Assembly (NCBI GenBank): GCA_023246415.1
Contig: JAHFIK010000004.1
Location: forward strand, 13,563-46,536
Reading direction: 5' to 3'
Source: Candidatus Uhrbacteria bacterium
GTDB taxonomy: Bacteria; Patescibacteriota; Patescibacteriia; 2-12-FULL-60-25
Length of the DNA stretch: 32,974 nt
In this document: positions 20,301-29,775 of the stretch, one piece after another
Numbering within the stretch: position 1 is the stretch's first letter
Layout: each line of letters begins with the position of its first letter
Made by a program: the position numbers and the translations under genes
The notes under the pieces: generated by a model
Database searches by the model: none
What the model was told of the DNA's origin: nothing
What the model saw: only the letters and a program-made list of their open reading frames with translations

Positions 20301-23300
20301 CGGATTCAACGGGTTCACTTGAGACTGTTTAACCCCAGACATGTACAGCGGTTGTGTTCCTGCCTCCCCTGTTGCGAGCGATGCACCGAACGGAATATTC
20401 GTGGTGTTCCAAGTAAATCCATTCTTCAACGCGTATCCGCTCTGCGCCGAATTCCGATCCGTGAACACCGTTGAGTCGTGGCTGTCTTTCGAAATCGTTT
20501 CGACCAATTCTCGACAGACGTCCGCGCTGTTCATCTTCATCTGCATGTAGATGTACCGCGTCTGATCACCCGGCGCACATGCCGACACCCACAACCCAAC
20601 GAACTGGAACGGACCGGTGAGATGTTCCGGATTCACTTCAAGCGCGTCGAGATCGTTTTCTGATGAGGCGACATCCTCGAAGACGGCTCGGATGGAGAAC
20701 CATGGGTGCGAGGAATCGCACTTCCCATAGAGCGGATGCGTCGAAAGGCGGTCCAATGATTCGCGCCCGATATCCGGCGAGAATGCCAAGAACTTATCCT
20801 GACCTTGCGAGCGATAATCAATCTGCCAACTCTTGATAAAGCACTGCTGCGTTTCCGGAGAACGATCTGCATCGCCCATCACGCAGTCCACCTTTACCGG
20901 AATGCCGGTCGGACTCCCGTCTTCCGTGACGATCTGCGCATTCTTCCGATCAAGCATTCCACCACCTTCTTGCAGATACTTCTTGAAGTTCGCCTGCCAC
21001 GCATCGTCCTGTGGTTTCCAACTGTCGACATCTCCCCAATCTTTCACTGCCGCGTCGCCCCATTCCTGGCTATATCCGCATCCGATCTTTCCCGCCGGAA
21101 CGTTGAATTCGAAACTGGAGATTGAATCCTCGGTTGAAAAGTCCAAGACCGTTTCTGGATCTGTCGGCGTGTACCCAAGCGTCCCGTAGGCGATCTCAAC
21201 CGGGTTCATCATGAACGCGTATTCCGCGTAGGAACGATTCGTCCCTTGTCCGGTGGTCACCAGCCGCATTTCATCTGTCTTATAGATAAAGGCCTGGTCC
21301 TCATCGTCCACTTCTTCACAGATATTCCCCTGCTGCGTGCCGTCTGAATTCTGTCCATCGATGGACGCCCCGCTTTCGCCTCCTGTACATCCACCCACGA
21401 AGAGGAAGTTCACACAGCTCCCATCTGACGTAAACCAATCCGCGTAGAACAATGCGCTAATTGCGCCTGCGTAATTTCCTGAACTGTTCGGCATGAATCC
21501 GACACCTGCAATACAGGTCATGTCCTCACCGCATCCGACCGGTCCACCGATATTGTTTGCTCCAGCAATGTAATACCCCGTATCCGCACTCGCCTTGAAT
21601 TCCATATACGCCGGAACGTACATAGCGAGCGCAACAGCGGTCCAGCTAAACCCTTCTCGCGGCACATCATTCGGACGCCACGAGTATGGCCAGAGATACT
21701 GACTCCGCGGTCGACGAATCGGCGAGGAACAGTAATATCGTCCGGAAGACTGTGGAGGTTTGAAGCCTGATGTCGGTTCCCAGTGATACTGATCGCCCGG
21801 ACCGGTCAAAATCGGATTCGGATTCCACAGCAGACATTCGCTCTGCGACGAACCTGCACGCGGCCGCGAGATGTCATACTCCAAACACTGTCCGGTCATC
21901 CCTCGAACGAGCGTTGAATCGGTAATCGGAACACACTGGCCTGATCCGCACTGCTGAATACTGTCACCATGCGGCGCTTGATAGTTCACATTCGCCGTCC
22001 CGGTGGCTCCGCCGCCTGGCGGCTCACTTCCTGAAATCGAGACATCTGCCGTACATGGAAGACCATCGCGTGGACCGCCTTGGCAAACCGCATTCACCAC
22101 ATCTGTCGATAACGGTTCGTAATATTTGAGTGTCCCCTTATATCCGACCCGCTTATAGACACATTCACAATCTTCGCCGTATTCGCAGAAGGTCGCATTC
22201 GTGTACCCGTCCACCACCCGTTTCGGTTGCGGCGGATTCACCGAATCATCCCACTCAATCACATACGCATTTCCAAACGGAGCGGTCGCTTCTGGGGAGG
22301 CTTTACACTGCGTATTCGGGAAGGCACGCGACAACATCTGATCCTGACTCGGATTTTGATCTTGCGTAAACCGTTGATCCAGGAATGGAACCACGAGGTT
22401 ATCGGATACGATCGTTGTGGCCACCCCGCCGATCGCTGGCGGACGTTCCTGGTCCACCGCTTCCCAGCAGAGATCCGTCTGTGCCGCCGCAACCACGCTC
22501 GACGGATTCGCGGAATCATTCGTCTTCTTCAACAGACCGTCAGATGTCGTGAGGACGCCCATCGCTCCGGTCTGCTTCAAGATACAAACATACTTCGAGA
22601 GGAGCGGCACGGATGCGAGTGACGAGATATCTGCCGCACTCGGACTCACATTCACTAAGCCACTCGAAACCGGCACCGGCACGCCCAGACGATAATCTTT
22701 CTTGAGACTACTCTTCGTTTTCGGATCCAGCGTGAGCATGGAACCAATTGGCTTCAATTTTGCATCAATGATCTGGAAGTGATTCGGAATCGTGAGCCCG
22801 CTGTAGTCCACCGCACCGAATCCAACTTTTCGGGTTGCGTAGGTCATCGCATCGGTCACGGCATATGGCTTAAAGATCGTCTCGCCAATACCGGTTCGAT
22901 TCACATACCCCGTGCAGAACGGCACCCCTTCCGCGCCCGTTTCACCGGACGAGTTACACAACGCAAGATCAGAACAGATATTCTTATAGGCCCCGACGGA
23001 CGGATCATAGACCGTTTCACCAGTTCGACAGGCGAGCCATTGGGAACAGGCGCGATCCGGCTTCACCTTCACCACGAGATTCGTGTCATTTCCTGTTTTT
23101 GCCGCGGCGCCGGAACAGCTGATCATTGCCTGCTCGGGCGTCTGTCCTGCGGACCCGGCTCCGGCAAGACATCCGGTAAACCCACCATCCGTGGCGTGAT
23201 CCTCCGCATACGCTTTCGCATACGTCAGACGCGCTCTCACACATGACGGATGATCCGGCGTTCCGACACAGTCCACCGGACTCACCGGTCGGTACCCGCG

Positions 23301-26300
23301 CTCGCGATACGCATCTTGCGTAGCCGCTGAGCTGAATCGCATGGTGTTATCTGATGTATCACGGAACAAGACACATCCGTTTCCTGGATCCACTTGGCCA
23401 TTACAGCTCGCCGTATCAAGACGACTATCATTCACGATGTCGTATGGACGACCAGCTGGATGCGCAGGATCGCTGACATCATTTGGATCACGGAACTCTG
23501 TACATTCTGCCTGATCCTGTGGACACGTTGCCGTCCAACCGTGGTAGGTCTGATTCGTTCCATCGGCATTTTTTCCATAGAGGCTCTGATCCGCACCGAC
23601 CCAGGCGTTATATCCGGCATCACCGGTATATCGGAGACCGAAGACGCTTCCAGTGATCAACCGATCCGGGTAACACGGACAAGAGGTTCCGGTCTTATAC
23701 CACCCATCGTATGTCCTGCCGGAAAAACGAGACATATCCTGGCCGTCACACGTCGCCGGAATAACAACCCCCTGCTTCCATTCACAGACGTGATCACTTG
23801 GAGCGCGGAAATAGGCCGTTGATGATTGCCCATTTGCATTGTACGTGTACGCTTCACAGAACAATTCCGGCTGCGAACAAAGCGCATTGCTGTAATTCGA
23901 CGGATCGTCTTTGAGGTAGACCGTGGTAAACGGCGTATCCGTCTTCAGCGCAAGACGATCCTGCGTGAATTGCGGAAGACCGAATGCGCGACACCCCTTT
24001 GCTGAATCCGGACACATCTTTGCCTTTGATGGAATGTAGTATGCGAAATGATCCGCCGGTTTGACGGTCACCTCCGTGACGCCACCTGATCCCGGCTTTT
24101 CCCAACGTGATTCATACGGCGTATCCGTGTTCTCTGTATTCACGTACGCCTGACATCCGATCGCTGTTTCGCGACAGAGTCGACTGAACTGCCGTGCGTT
24201 CACCGTGACGTTTGATCGATTCGTATACGCCTCACACCCCAACATCGCGTGTGGCTCTGGAATCCCTTCCGGTGTTTGGTCACATGACGCCGGTGTCTGC
24301 CAGGAATCCTTCACGACATACGTCACGTCCGAAACACGCTCCACACGAATCTTATCGATGAAGAACGAAGCCGTCCCAAGCCCTTCCAACCGAATTTCGG
24401 TTGCGTTCGCATTCGGGTAGTTTGAATCACTGGTAAACGGACCGAGGCGGTACACGCGCCACTCCGATGACACTGAAACCGTTCCAATCGGGTTCCCGAC
24501 CCCCATCGCGCGCGTTGCCGGATCAGACCAAGTGTATGCCGACACCGCAACGTCCTGAGGCGGACCGGCTCGCTTCGCCCAGAACGTCAGTTCATACATG
24601 ACGCCAGACTCGGTCGGAACGCTGAAGTACATGTAAGACCCGTTCGTTGGAACCGCCTTCAACGAGCTGTCGCCAACCAAGACAGATTCCGTCGATCGCG
24701 ACAACCCAACGCTTGAAGCGCCTGGACCGACCTTCACCGTGCTCACGTCCGTATCAGTCGTGAAGTCATCGCTCCACACAAGCGTCTGCGATTTTCCAGC
24801 CGTACCGACATATCCACGACACCCTGCAGCTGCCGGCGTACAGGACTTCGATTTTGTCCCAAGCGCTTCATACGTACAGGCGTTCGTCTGTGCGTTAAAC
24901 GCCCCGCCAGTTAACCGACAGTCTGCTTCGCTCGACCGATCCAATCGGAACTGCTGACAGTTCGTATCTGAAAGCACGGTCTGTGACTCAAATCGATAGA
25001 AGACATTTCCCTGCGGATCGTAGAACTGACGACAGTCTGGATCGAATCCGCGAATATAGGTATCCGCATTACAATCGCCCGGCGTCTTCAATACGCCATC
25101 TGGACCCGGCTTCTGCACAACGAGCGGTCCCTGCGGCGCGGTGGCCGTCAGATCACGAACCATGCTCCAGGTCCGAAGTTGGAACCCAGTGTCTTCCGAC
25201 CCTTCCCACGTGTAGTACGTCTGTGCCGCATCGCTTGGCTGCTGACAGCTTCGAAGATAACTGTACGCTGCAGAGACATCGCCGCCATTTGCGGCTGCGC
25301 CAAGATTTGTAAACTGCTCACATCCAACATCTGCCGCTGTGCAGAAGCGCGCCGTATCCGGAACAAAGTACGCGACGGTTTCATCATTCGGATCATCCAG
25401 AAGCGGCTGCGATGGATTATGAACGTAATCAAACGTTGATGGCTGTTTTCGGAATTCTGAATAGCCGACACACTCCGACGGACAGGAATCAACCGCAGAC
25501 AGCACGGCTGGAATTTCAGGTGCCCCCGGCTGACGCGTTAATCGGTACCCATCACATCCGGCTTCATTTTCTCGACAGACTTTCGCATAACTGGCACAGA
25601 GCGGATTATCCGTACTTTCCCCCGTACATCCGAGTTCCGCTGGCGGGATCTTCATGTCCACCGTGTCCAAATTGGCATTCAACCCATCCGCAAATGGCGT
25701 GGCCACTTCAGACTCTTCGAGCTTGACCGCATCGATGAGCGGGGCAGACGCATTCCCCGCAACAACGAAGACCAATCCCCAAACCGCGTTTGCCGGAGCC
25801 GTAAACGAGCACTGCAAGCGCTGCCAGTTCGATCCAATCGTCGACGGAATACCGACATTCACGTTGGTATTCCGCGAGCCTGCAACGCTATTCGTGTCCG
25901 TGCATCCAGAGGTCTTAAAGAACGTTGTGTCCGTTGTCTGATTCGCTCCCTTTGATGGAACCAGATTTGGATCTCCGCCCTGGATTGGGAACATCTGAAT
26001 CGTCACCCCGGCCGCACTTGGTGCTCCAGCACCAGCGCGCGCGTAATACGAAATCGTATATTGATGAGATGGGGTCAACCGAACAAGCTGTCCAAGTGAT
26101 CCGGGTGGTGGTGGAACGATGGCGCGCGCACCATCCGCAGAGACATCACCGGTCGTCACCGCCGGAACCGCATACGCCAACGGATCAAAATTCTTTCCGC
26201 TCACGGATCGGTTCGTCCACCAGCGCCGCCATCCGACGAGTTCTCCGGACGCTGATGAATCATCCTCTTCAAAGGAGCCATTTTGAATCAAGTTAATCGA

Positions 26301-28415
26301 TGGTTGACCGGCAACAACGGACTTCAACTCCGTACACCCATCGTTCTTCGCATCACATGTTGATGCAGACGCATCGAAATACACTTTCCCAAGCGTTCCG
26401 GAATAGGTTGCGGTCCATGCATTATCTCCCGCGAGCGGATTACGCGTCGTGGCGTACCACATACACCCGACGTTCGACGCGCTGCAATTTCCGTAATCAA
26501 CAGAACTCCGCAAATACCCAATCGGCTTTGCGTTCGTCCCGCGTGGCGTAAACATGCGGCAGCTGACAAACTGCTCGCTGCACGACTGCCCTTGGAATTG
26601 CCAGTACGGCTGTTCCGCCAGACAGTATCCATACCCACCGATACATTTTCCATCCGCGTCCCGCTTCAAACAGGAGACGGAATCTTGGCATTCAAACTGT
26701 CGATCCGCTGTCCCGGTGAGCAACGTATTTCCGTACCCCTTCACCGTACACTTTGACGGGAAGGCATCGAGCACCCAATTCGGATCAATCAAGTGACACC
26801 ACGGATGTGCATCGTCCAAGGTCCCCCGGACGCTTCCGCCATTCGCGGTATCGTAATTACAATCGTCGAACTTTGAAACGACTTCACCGAACGTAATACA
26901 TCCGACACCGCTCGCGCATCGTTGGTTGTTAATTGAAGAATCTGCCGCCAATTCCCAGCCGATCGGAATGATCCGCGCGAGCCGCAACTTTCGAAGGTTT
27001 GCGACGCAGAATCGATCTCCATTCGAAGCGCATGAGGGATCCTGGTTCTGTTGGATATCGGACGCTGGAATCAATTTTGCATTCTTATTAATAAATCCCT
27101 TGTCCAAGGCTTCACGGACCGTCAGCCCGCCTTGGGTCAACGCGAGCGCGAGATTCGCATCAATCGCGCACGACCAGCGCGTGCGCGTTCCTCCGGTACA
27201 AGAGGCCTGAAGTTCCGCGAGCGTATTCTCCTCTTCAGCCGACGTCAGCTTCGGCGTCAGAATATCTTTAAATTGTTCTGAGAAAATTTGCTGCGGTTGC
27301 GTGGCCTGCGGTGGTGCCGCAAACGGATTCGTCAAATCCAACGTGGACCCCTTATCCGCCGACGGCTGGAACAATCCTTTCATCACCTTTGAAAGCAATT
27401 TGGACGTCAGCGTATTCACGAACGTCGCGATGGTTGCTTTTCCGATTTCCACGAATCCAAGTTGGAACGCGTTCATGACAATGCCGAGACGCGTCGTTTG
27501 CTCGTTCTCTGCCGGACCGCGAATCAGCTGCTGATCAAATTGTTCTTTCACGGTTTGTGACGGCGTCTTGATGCTCCCGGTGACATAATCTTTGACCGGC
27601 TTATATCCCATCCCTTCCAACCGATCGAGAATCGCCCCCTGCTCGCTTCCGGCAACGGCATCGAGAAGCGGCGTGTGCAACGCAACCGCATAGGACAAAT
27701 CATTCCCTCCGGTCTGGAAGGTGGCTCCAATATTCGCAAGCGCGTCGGCGTTTGAGAGGGATGCTGCAGCCGTACTCCAGTTCCGCGTCAGCTGTGCCCA
27801 AGGACATTTTGGTGTTGGCCGCTTCAGCGGAATCGCGATGTCTGGAATGGAAAGCGCGAGCGAGAGGTTGATGGCTTGCCAGCTTGGCGGCTTACACAAG
27901 TTGAGCCCGAACTTACTCGTGAAGTCTTCCGAAAGCGTCCCGACGAATTCACCAAGCGCATCCTTACTCACGTCCGTGATGTAGTCACCGAAACTCTTTC
28001 CGTAAAACAACGGTCCCCCGGCCGGTCCCCCATCCGCAATCCAGGACGCGGTGTCGTACGCGATGGTCTGAGCGAGGTACGTGGCCGCATTCAAAAATCC
28101 GTAGAGCGCGGCTGTCAATAAATGAAACTCAATCGCGTTCTCCACCCGATCAACCGTTCCCTGTGCCTGACCCGTATCCGTACACAACCCCAACCCCGGA
28201 GCGGCGAGCAAGAAATCCGTACATGGCTTCGGCTTCACGGGCGGACCGACCGTCGACTGCCACATCTCCTCCGCATGCGCCACCGGGATCCCGATGATCC
28301 CCATGAGGACCGGATTCGTAAACGTGATTGACGCGAGCAAAATCCCAAGGAGGATTGTGGCTCCGAATCGCGTGGTAAGCACTTTTGGCTTACGGTTGTG
28401 TTGGTGATCCAGCAT
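17361..28415 (-). CDS. giant (3684 aa) secreted Cys-rich protein
   Basis: Single uninterrupted ORF; N-terminal signal ATILLGILLASITFTNPVLMGIIGIPVAHA|EE; repeated C-x5-G-C motifs (CRENEAGC, CTAADVGC, CTPAAAGC, CRETAIGC, CPDSAKGC, CDAKNDGC, CSASNVGC); jelly-roll/CBM-like segments; PKD-like VDWGDGSTSE near the C-terminus. Confidence 0.9.
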   Translation of the reverse strand: MLDHQHNRKPKVLTTRFGATILLGILLASITFTNPVLMGIIGIPVAHAEEMWQSTVGPPVKPKPCTDFLLAAPGLGLCTDTGQAQGTVDRVENAIEFHLLTAALYGFLNAATYLAQTIAYDTASWIADGGPAGGPLFYGKSFGDYITDVSKDALGEFVGTLSEDFTSKFGLNLCKPPSWQAINLSLALSIPDIAIPLKRPTPKCPWAQLTRNWSTAAASLSNADALANIGATFQTGGNDLSYAVALHTPLLDAVAGSEQGAILDRLEGMGYKPVKDYVTGSIKTPSQTVKEQFDQQLIRGPAENEQTTRLGIVMNAFQLGFVEIGKATIATFVNTLTSKLLSKVMKGLFQPSADKGSTLDLTNPFAAPPQATQPQQIFSEQFKDILTPKLTSAEEENTLAELQASCTGGTRTRWSCAIDANLALALTQGGLTVREALDKGFINKNAKLIPASDIQQNQDPSCASNGDRFCVANLRKLRLARIIPIGWELAADSSINNQRCASGVGCITFGEVVSKFDDCNYDTANGGSVRGTLDDAHPWCHLIDPNWVLDAFPSKCTVKGYGNTLLTGTADRQFECQDSVSCLKRDADGKCIGGYGYCLAEQPYWQFQGQSCSEQFVSCRMFTPRGTNAKPIGYLRSSVDYGNCSASNVGCMWYATTRNPLAGDNAWTATYSGTLGKVYFDASASTCDAKNDGCTELKSVVAGQPSINLIQNGSFEEDDSSASGELVGWRRWWTNRSVSGKNFDPLAYAVPAVTTGDVSADGARAIVPPPPGSLGQLVRLTPSHQYTISYYARAGAGAPSAAGVTIQMFPIQGGDPNLVPSKGANQTTDTTFFKTSGCTDTNSVAGSRNTNVNVGIPSTIGSNWQRLQCSFTAPANAVWGLVFVVAGNASAPLIDAVKLEESEVATPFADGLNANLDTVDMKIPPAELGCTGESTDNPLCASYAKVCRENEAGCDGYRLTRQPGAPEIPAVLSAVDSCPSECVGYSEFRKQPSTFDYVHNPSQPLLDDPNDETVAYFVPDTARFCTAADVGCEQFTNLGAAANGGDVSAAYSYLRSCQQPSDAAQTYYTWEGSEDTGFQLRTWSMVRDLTATAPQGPLVVQKPGPDGVLKTPGDCNADTYIRGFDPDCRQFYDPQGNVFYRFESQTVLSDTNCQQFRLDRSSEADCRLTGGAFNAQTNACTYEALGTKSKSCTPAAAGCRGYVGTAGKSQTLVWSDDFTTDTDVSTVKVGPGASSVGLSRSTESVLVGDSSLKAVPTNGSYMYFSVPTESGVMYELTFWAKRAGPPQDVAVSAYTWSDPATRAMGVGNPIGTVSVSSEWRVYRLGPFTSDSNYPNANATEIRLEGLGTASFFIDKIRVERVSDVTYVVKDSWQTPASCDQTPEGIPEPHAMLGCEAYTNRSNVTVNARQFSRLCRETAIGCQAYVNTENTDTPYESRWEKPGSGGVTEVTVKPADHFAYYIPSKAKMCPDSAKGCRAFGLPQFTQDRLALKTDTPFTTVYLKDDPSNYSNALCSQPELFCEAYTYNANGQSSTAYFRAPSDHVCEWKQGVVIPATCDGQDMSRFSGRTYDGWYKTGTSCPCYPDRLITGSVFGLRYTGDAGYNAWVGADQSLYGKNADGTNQTYHGWTATCPQDQAECTEFRDPNDVSDPAHPAGRPYDIVNDSRLDTASCNGQVDPGNGCVLFRDTSDNTMRFSSAATQDAYRERGYRPVSPVDCVGTPDHPSCVRARLTYAKAYAEDHATDGGFTGCLAGAGSAGQTPEQAMISCSGAAAKTGNDTNLVVKVKPDRACSQWLACRTGETVYDPSVGAYKNICSDLALCNSSGETGAEGVPFCTGYVNRTGIGETIFKPYAVTDAMTYATRKVGFGAVDYSGLTIPNHFQIIDAKLKPIGSMLTLDPKTKSSLKKDYRLGVPVPVSSGLVNVSPSAADISSLASVPLLSKYVCILKQTGAMGVLTTSDGLLKKTNDSANPSSVVAAAQTDLCWEAVDQERPPAIGGVATTIVSDNLVVPFLDQRFTQDQNPSQDQMLSRAFPNTQCKASPEATAPFGNAYVIEWDDSVNPPQPKRVVDGYTNATFCEYGEDCECVYKRVGYKGTLKYYEPLSTDVVNAVCQGGPRDGLPCTADVSISGSEPPGGGATGTANVNYQAPHGDSIQQCGSGQCVPITDSTLVRGMTGQCLEYDISRPRAGSSQSECLLWNPNPILTGPGDQYHWEPTSGFKPPQSSGRYYCSSPIRRPRSQYLWPYSWRPNDVPREGFSWTAVALAMYVPAYMEFKASADTGYYIAGANNIGGPVGCGEDMTCIAGVGFMPNSSGNYAGAISALFYADWFTSDGSCVNFLFVGGCTGGESGASIDGQNSDGTQQGNICEEVDDEDQAFIYKTDEMRLVTTGQGTNRSYAEYAFMMNPVEIAYGTLGYTPTDPETVLDFSTEDSISSFEFNVPAGKIGCGYSQEWGDAAVKDWGDVDSWKPQDDAWQANFKKYLQEGGGMLDRKNAQIVTEDGSPTGIPVKVDCVMGDADRSPETQQCFIKSWQIDYRSQGQDKFLAFSPDIGRESLDRLSTHPLYGKCDSSHPWFSIRAVFEDVASSENDLDALEVNPEHLTGPFQFVGLWVSACAPGDQTRYIYMQMKMNSADVCRELVETISKDSHDSTVFTDRNSAQSGYALKNGFTWNTTNIPFGASLATGEAGTQPLYMSGVKQSQVNPLNPPTFTFPGQTYFQSSTYPTSNWGLLSNVFARIYRIYGYSTRSVSRSDWACTNRASPQFGQWCPNLDLVSGSDADAKKKSLAEQYCGYAGKCVKGSLDARNVFGSKVCNSFSGLNRGLDCSGNPDICHIAPMTEQDGVPTPMFGACALFQGYTPADASHGTAIDAKWTSVNKNYRCTGKDCPTGSLSNCTWDGVVGSSNQNGCSRADAVKAGAFRCEAGSVRSPDQVYQSYAGQGETYASYCSKLSTRSHECPLAMPSGSEQCNIESGETVGTCGGSPWAQCKTSADCTFLARNWWPAGDGNNRFMVSGWGEESAWPLGYRDKSLGNTAYPSGSYDFHYAQTDWFGSEFGLRLVENRDAAKAAFYPSVSWDTQLTAGNWTGPTGESTKLFFTAISPSVSGAVWTHTLSYDSWDDRSLMQLMPGFNPLVFWSANGSDYNQLNFGAGKIDMNQVQNSAAPFVYFTKNASWDPNNVSPTMVAHYGACESVALMFRDSKTTSTVIGGTCRGGTRAGAGCGQDSDCRPAGVKLSDADNWCNPVTSGNDTTNPQNSYDRTSVNTDCWPNYSSSNPKNPRLETDPAQDSNICTHPPGYWPRPNYCLDPNDEYCGLFGYDLTNVSNSVKDTVPLPTDVTPGLYTPRFLNPATYPPDSTLKFNYVDYYSPQPPHTAAPDIRTCQGQQCRVAGLDTLSVDGLVGGLANGGVGNHVAALRFYAWASHEQMPLRRVIVDWGDGSTSELPDAYMKNRKPFCDTNKECTDTPGLTCNTDNDCPPGGGSCQSYGNCSNNPNTKCFNDKQCTIGSESGTCEKRIYFGNSSDACEQQYLEFRHAFSCPANAQNVLTACSLSGTSVVGRCSRDNSRTCAAGCGPTDSCVDTMSAPGGCYDSANNRCLFTPRVMIIDNWGWCSGECRGATNQVGKLVDVSKSPVLHPNGGCYDASLVRNNIDFTTAIGPNECSTLSISNSADRPWIVYPGSIVLLPGEAI

Positions 28416-29064
28416 TATTCAAAAGAGTTTGTTTCTGAGCACTCCCCGCCGCCCCATTTCCATTTGCCGCCGCGTCGTATGCTTTGAGCAACGCCGCGTC
28501 CGAGTATTGTGCGAGGTCCGAATCCGTCATGCCACGCATTTTTAAGAACTGCCGAATGGACGCTGGATCGCGCGGCGGAACGCCCGGACCGCTTGGGGCG
28601 GTCGATGATGGGGCGCCGACAAAGTCCGATGCCGTAGGAGCCGTTGATGTTGAAAAATCCGTTCCGACAAATGACCCAGAACACGTTTGGCCTTCCGGAC
28701 AATTCGGATCTGTTCCGCGTGCGATTTCGATATTGTCCGGCACTCCGTCGGAATCCGTATCCGCGAGATACGGCGAGGTGTGATAGACATTCAGTTCCTG
28801 CCAGTCCGAAATCCCATCGCCATCCGTATCGGTTTCCTGCTGTTGCTGCATTTTCTGCGCATCACTCGGACCGAGCGATCGTTGAAACGCAACGAATTCA
28901 TCTAAGGATGCCGTGAATGGACGATTGAGCGCTCGGTTCACCTGAACGGCCGCGAGAACGAACGCGATCACCCCACAAACGAGTAAGACCCCCACCGTCA
29001 GTTTTTGCTCACGTGTGAGGGATTCAAGGAAACGTTTTCGCTCTCCGTGAGGTTGATCTCCCAT
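28390..29064 (-). CDS. membrane-anchored protein with thrombospondin type 3/EF-hand-like Ca-binding repeats
   Basis: Start MGDQPHGERKRFLESL at 29064; TM LTVGVLLVCGVIAFVLAAVQV; DTDGDGISDWQELNVYHTSPYLADTDSDGVPDNIEIARGTDP. Its 3' end overlaps the giant ORF start by 26 bp. Confidence 0.85.
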   Translation of the reverse strand: MGDQPHGERKRFLESLTREQKLTVGVLLVCGVIAFVLAAVQVNRALNRPFTASLDEFVAFQRSLGPSDAQKMQQQQETDTDGDGISDWQELNVYHTSPYLADTDSDGVPDNIEIARGTDPNCPEGQTCSGSFVGTDFSTSTAPTASDFVGAPSSTAPSGPGVPPRDPASIRQFLKMRGMTDSDLAQYSDAALLKAYDAAANGNGAAGSAQKQTLLNNAGSPTQP

Positions 29065-29126
29065 AAGGATGGGACGATTCAGAGTATAGCATGGGCGATG
29101 CACGAGGTCAGTCGCCTCTCTGCAGA

Positions 29127-29201
29127 AGTCACGAGTCAAGAGTCACGAGTCAAGAGTTTGGATCCGAAACTCATGACTCATGACTCGTGACTCGTGACTT
29201 T
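29127..29201. repeat. word-type inverted repeat
   Basis: agtcacgagtcaagagtcacgagtcaagagtttggatcc / ggatccgaaactcatgactcatgactcgtgactcgtgact, imperfect arms around ggatcc. Confidence 0.85.
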
Positions 29202-29254
29202 CAACCTTCCTGACCGTGACTTCCTGGCCAATTCGGGTTACCATAGGGAACGAT

Positions 29255-29635
29255 ATGTTCGCCCCATCCACCCAATCCATCCCAGAATGGTCCGGTCCGC
29301 TTGAAGAAGGACAGCTCTCTGTCGATGTCTTCCGCGATCAGGACGATCTCGTGATCCGGTCCACGGTTGCGGGCGCAAAACCCGAAGACCTCGACATCTC
29401 CGTGCATGGCGACCTGCTCACCATCCGAGGAAAGCGCGGGATGGATCGTGAAATCTCAGAAGATGACTGGTACTATCGTGAATGCTACTGGGGCGCGTTC
29501 AGCCGATCTGTCGTCCTTCCGTATGAAGTAAAGACCGGGCAAACGGAAGCCTTTCTAAAAAATGGCGTGTTAGAAATTCGACTCCCCATCTCAGAAAATG
29601 CAGGGAGGAATATCAAGGTTAATGTAAGGGAATAG
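29255..29635 (+). CDS. Hsp20/alpha-crystallin family small heat shock protein
   Basis: LSVDVFRDQDDLVIRSTVAGAKPEDLDISVHGDLLTIRGKRG...YRECYWGAFSRSVVLPYEVKTGQTEAFLKNGVLEIRLPI. Confidence 0.93.
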   Translation: MFAPSTQSIPEWSGPLEEGQLSVDVFRDQDDLVIRSTVAGAKPEDLDISVHGDLLTIRGKRGMDREISEDDWYYRECYWGAFSRSVVLPYEVKTGQTEAFLKNGVLEIRLPISENAGRNIKVNVRE

Positions 29636-29639
29636 GTTT

Positions 29640-29705
29640 GAATTTGGAATTTAGAATTTGGAATTTGGGTCTGGATCCAAATTCCAAATTCTAAATTCCA
29701 AATTC
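29640..29705. repeat. word-type inverted repeat (29-bp perfect arms)
   Basis: gaatttggaatttagaatttggaatttgg (29640-29668) is the exact reverse complement of 29677-29705; lies between hsp20 and the vanW-like gene. Confidence 0.95.
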
Positions 29706-29775
29706 CGCTTCCTCACGTGACATTTCTTTAAAGGAACGGTAACGTTTATCTCTATCATCCTGTCCCGCCCACCCT

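Noticed and set aside
22005-22025. ccgccgcctggcgg palindrome within the giant gene
   Set aside because: Encodes a Pro/Gly linker (EPPGGGATG) and is short; could be coincidence, so not called a repeat element.
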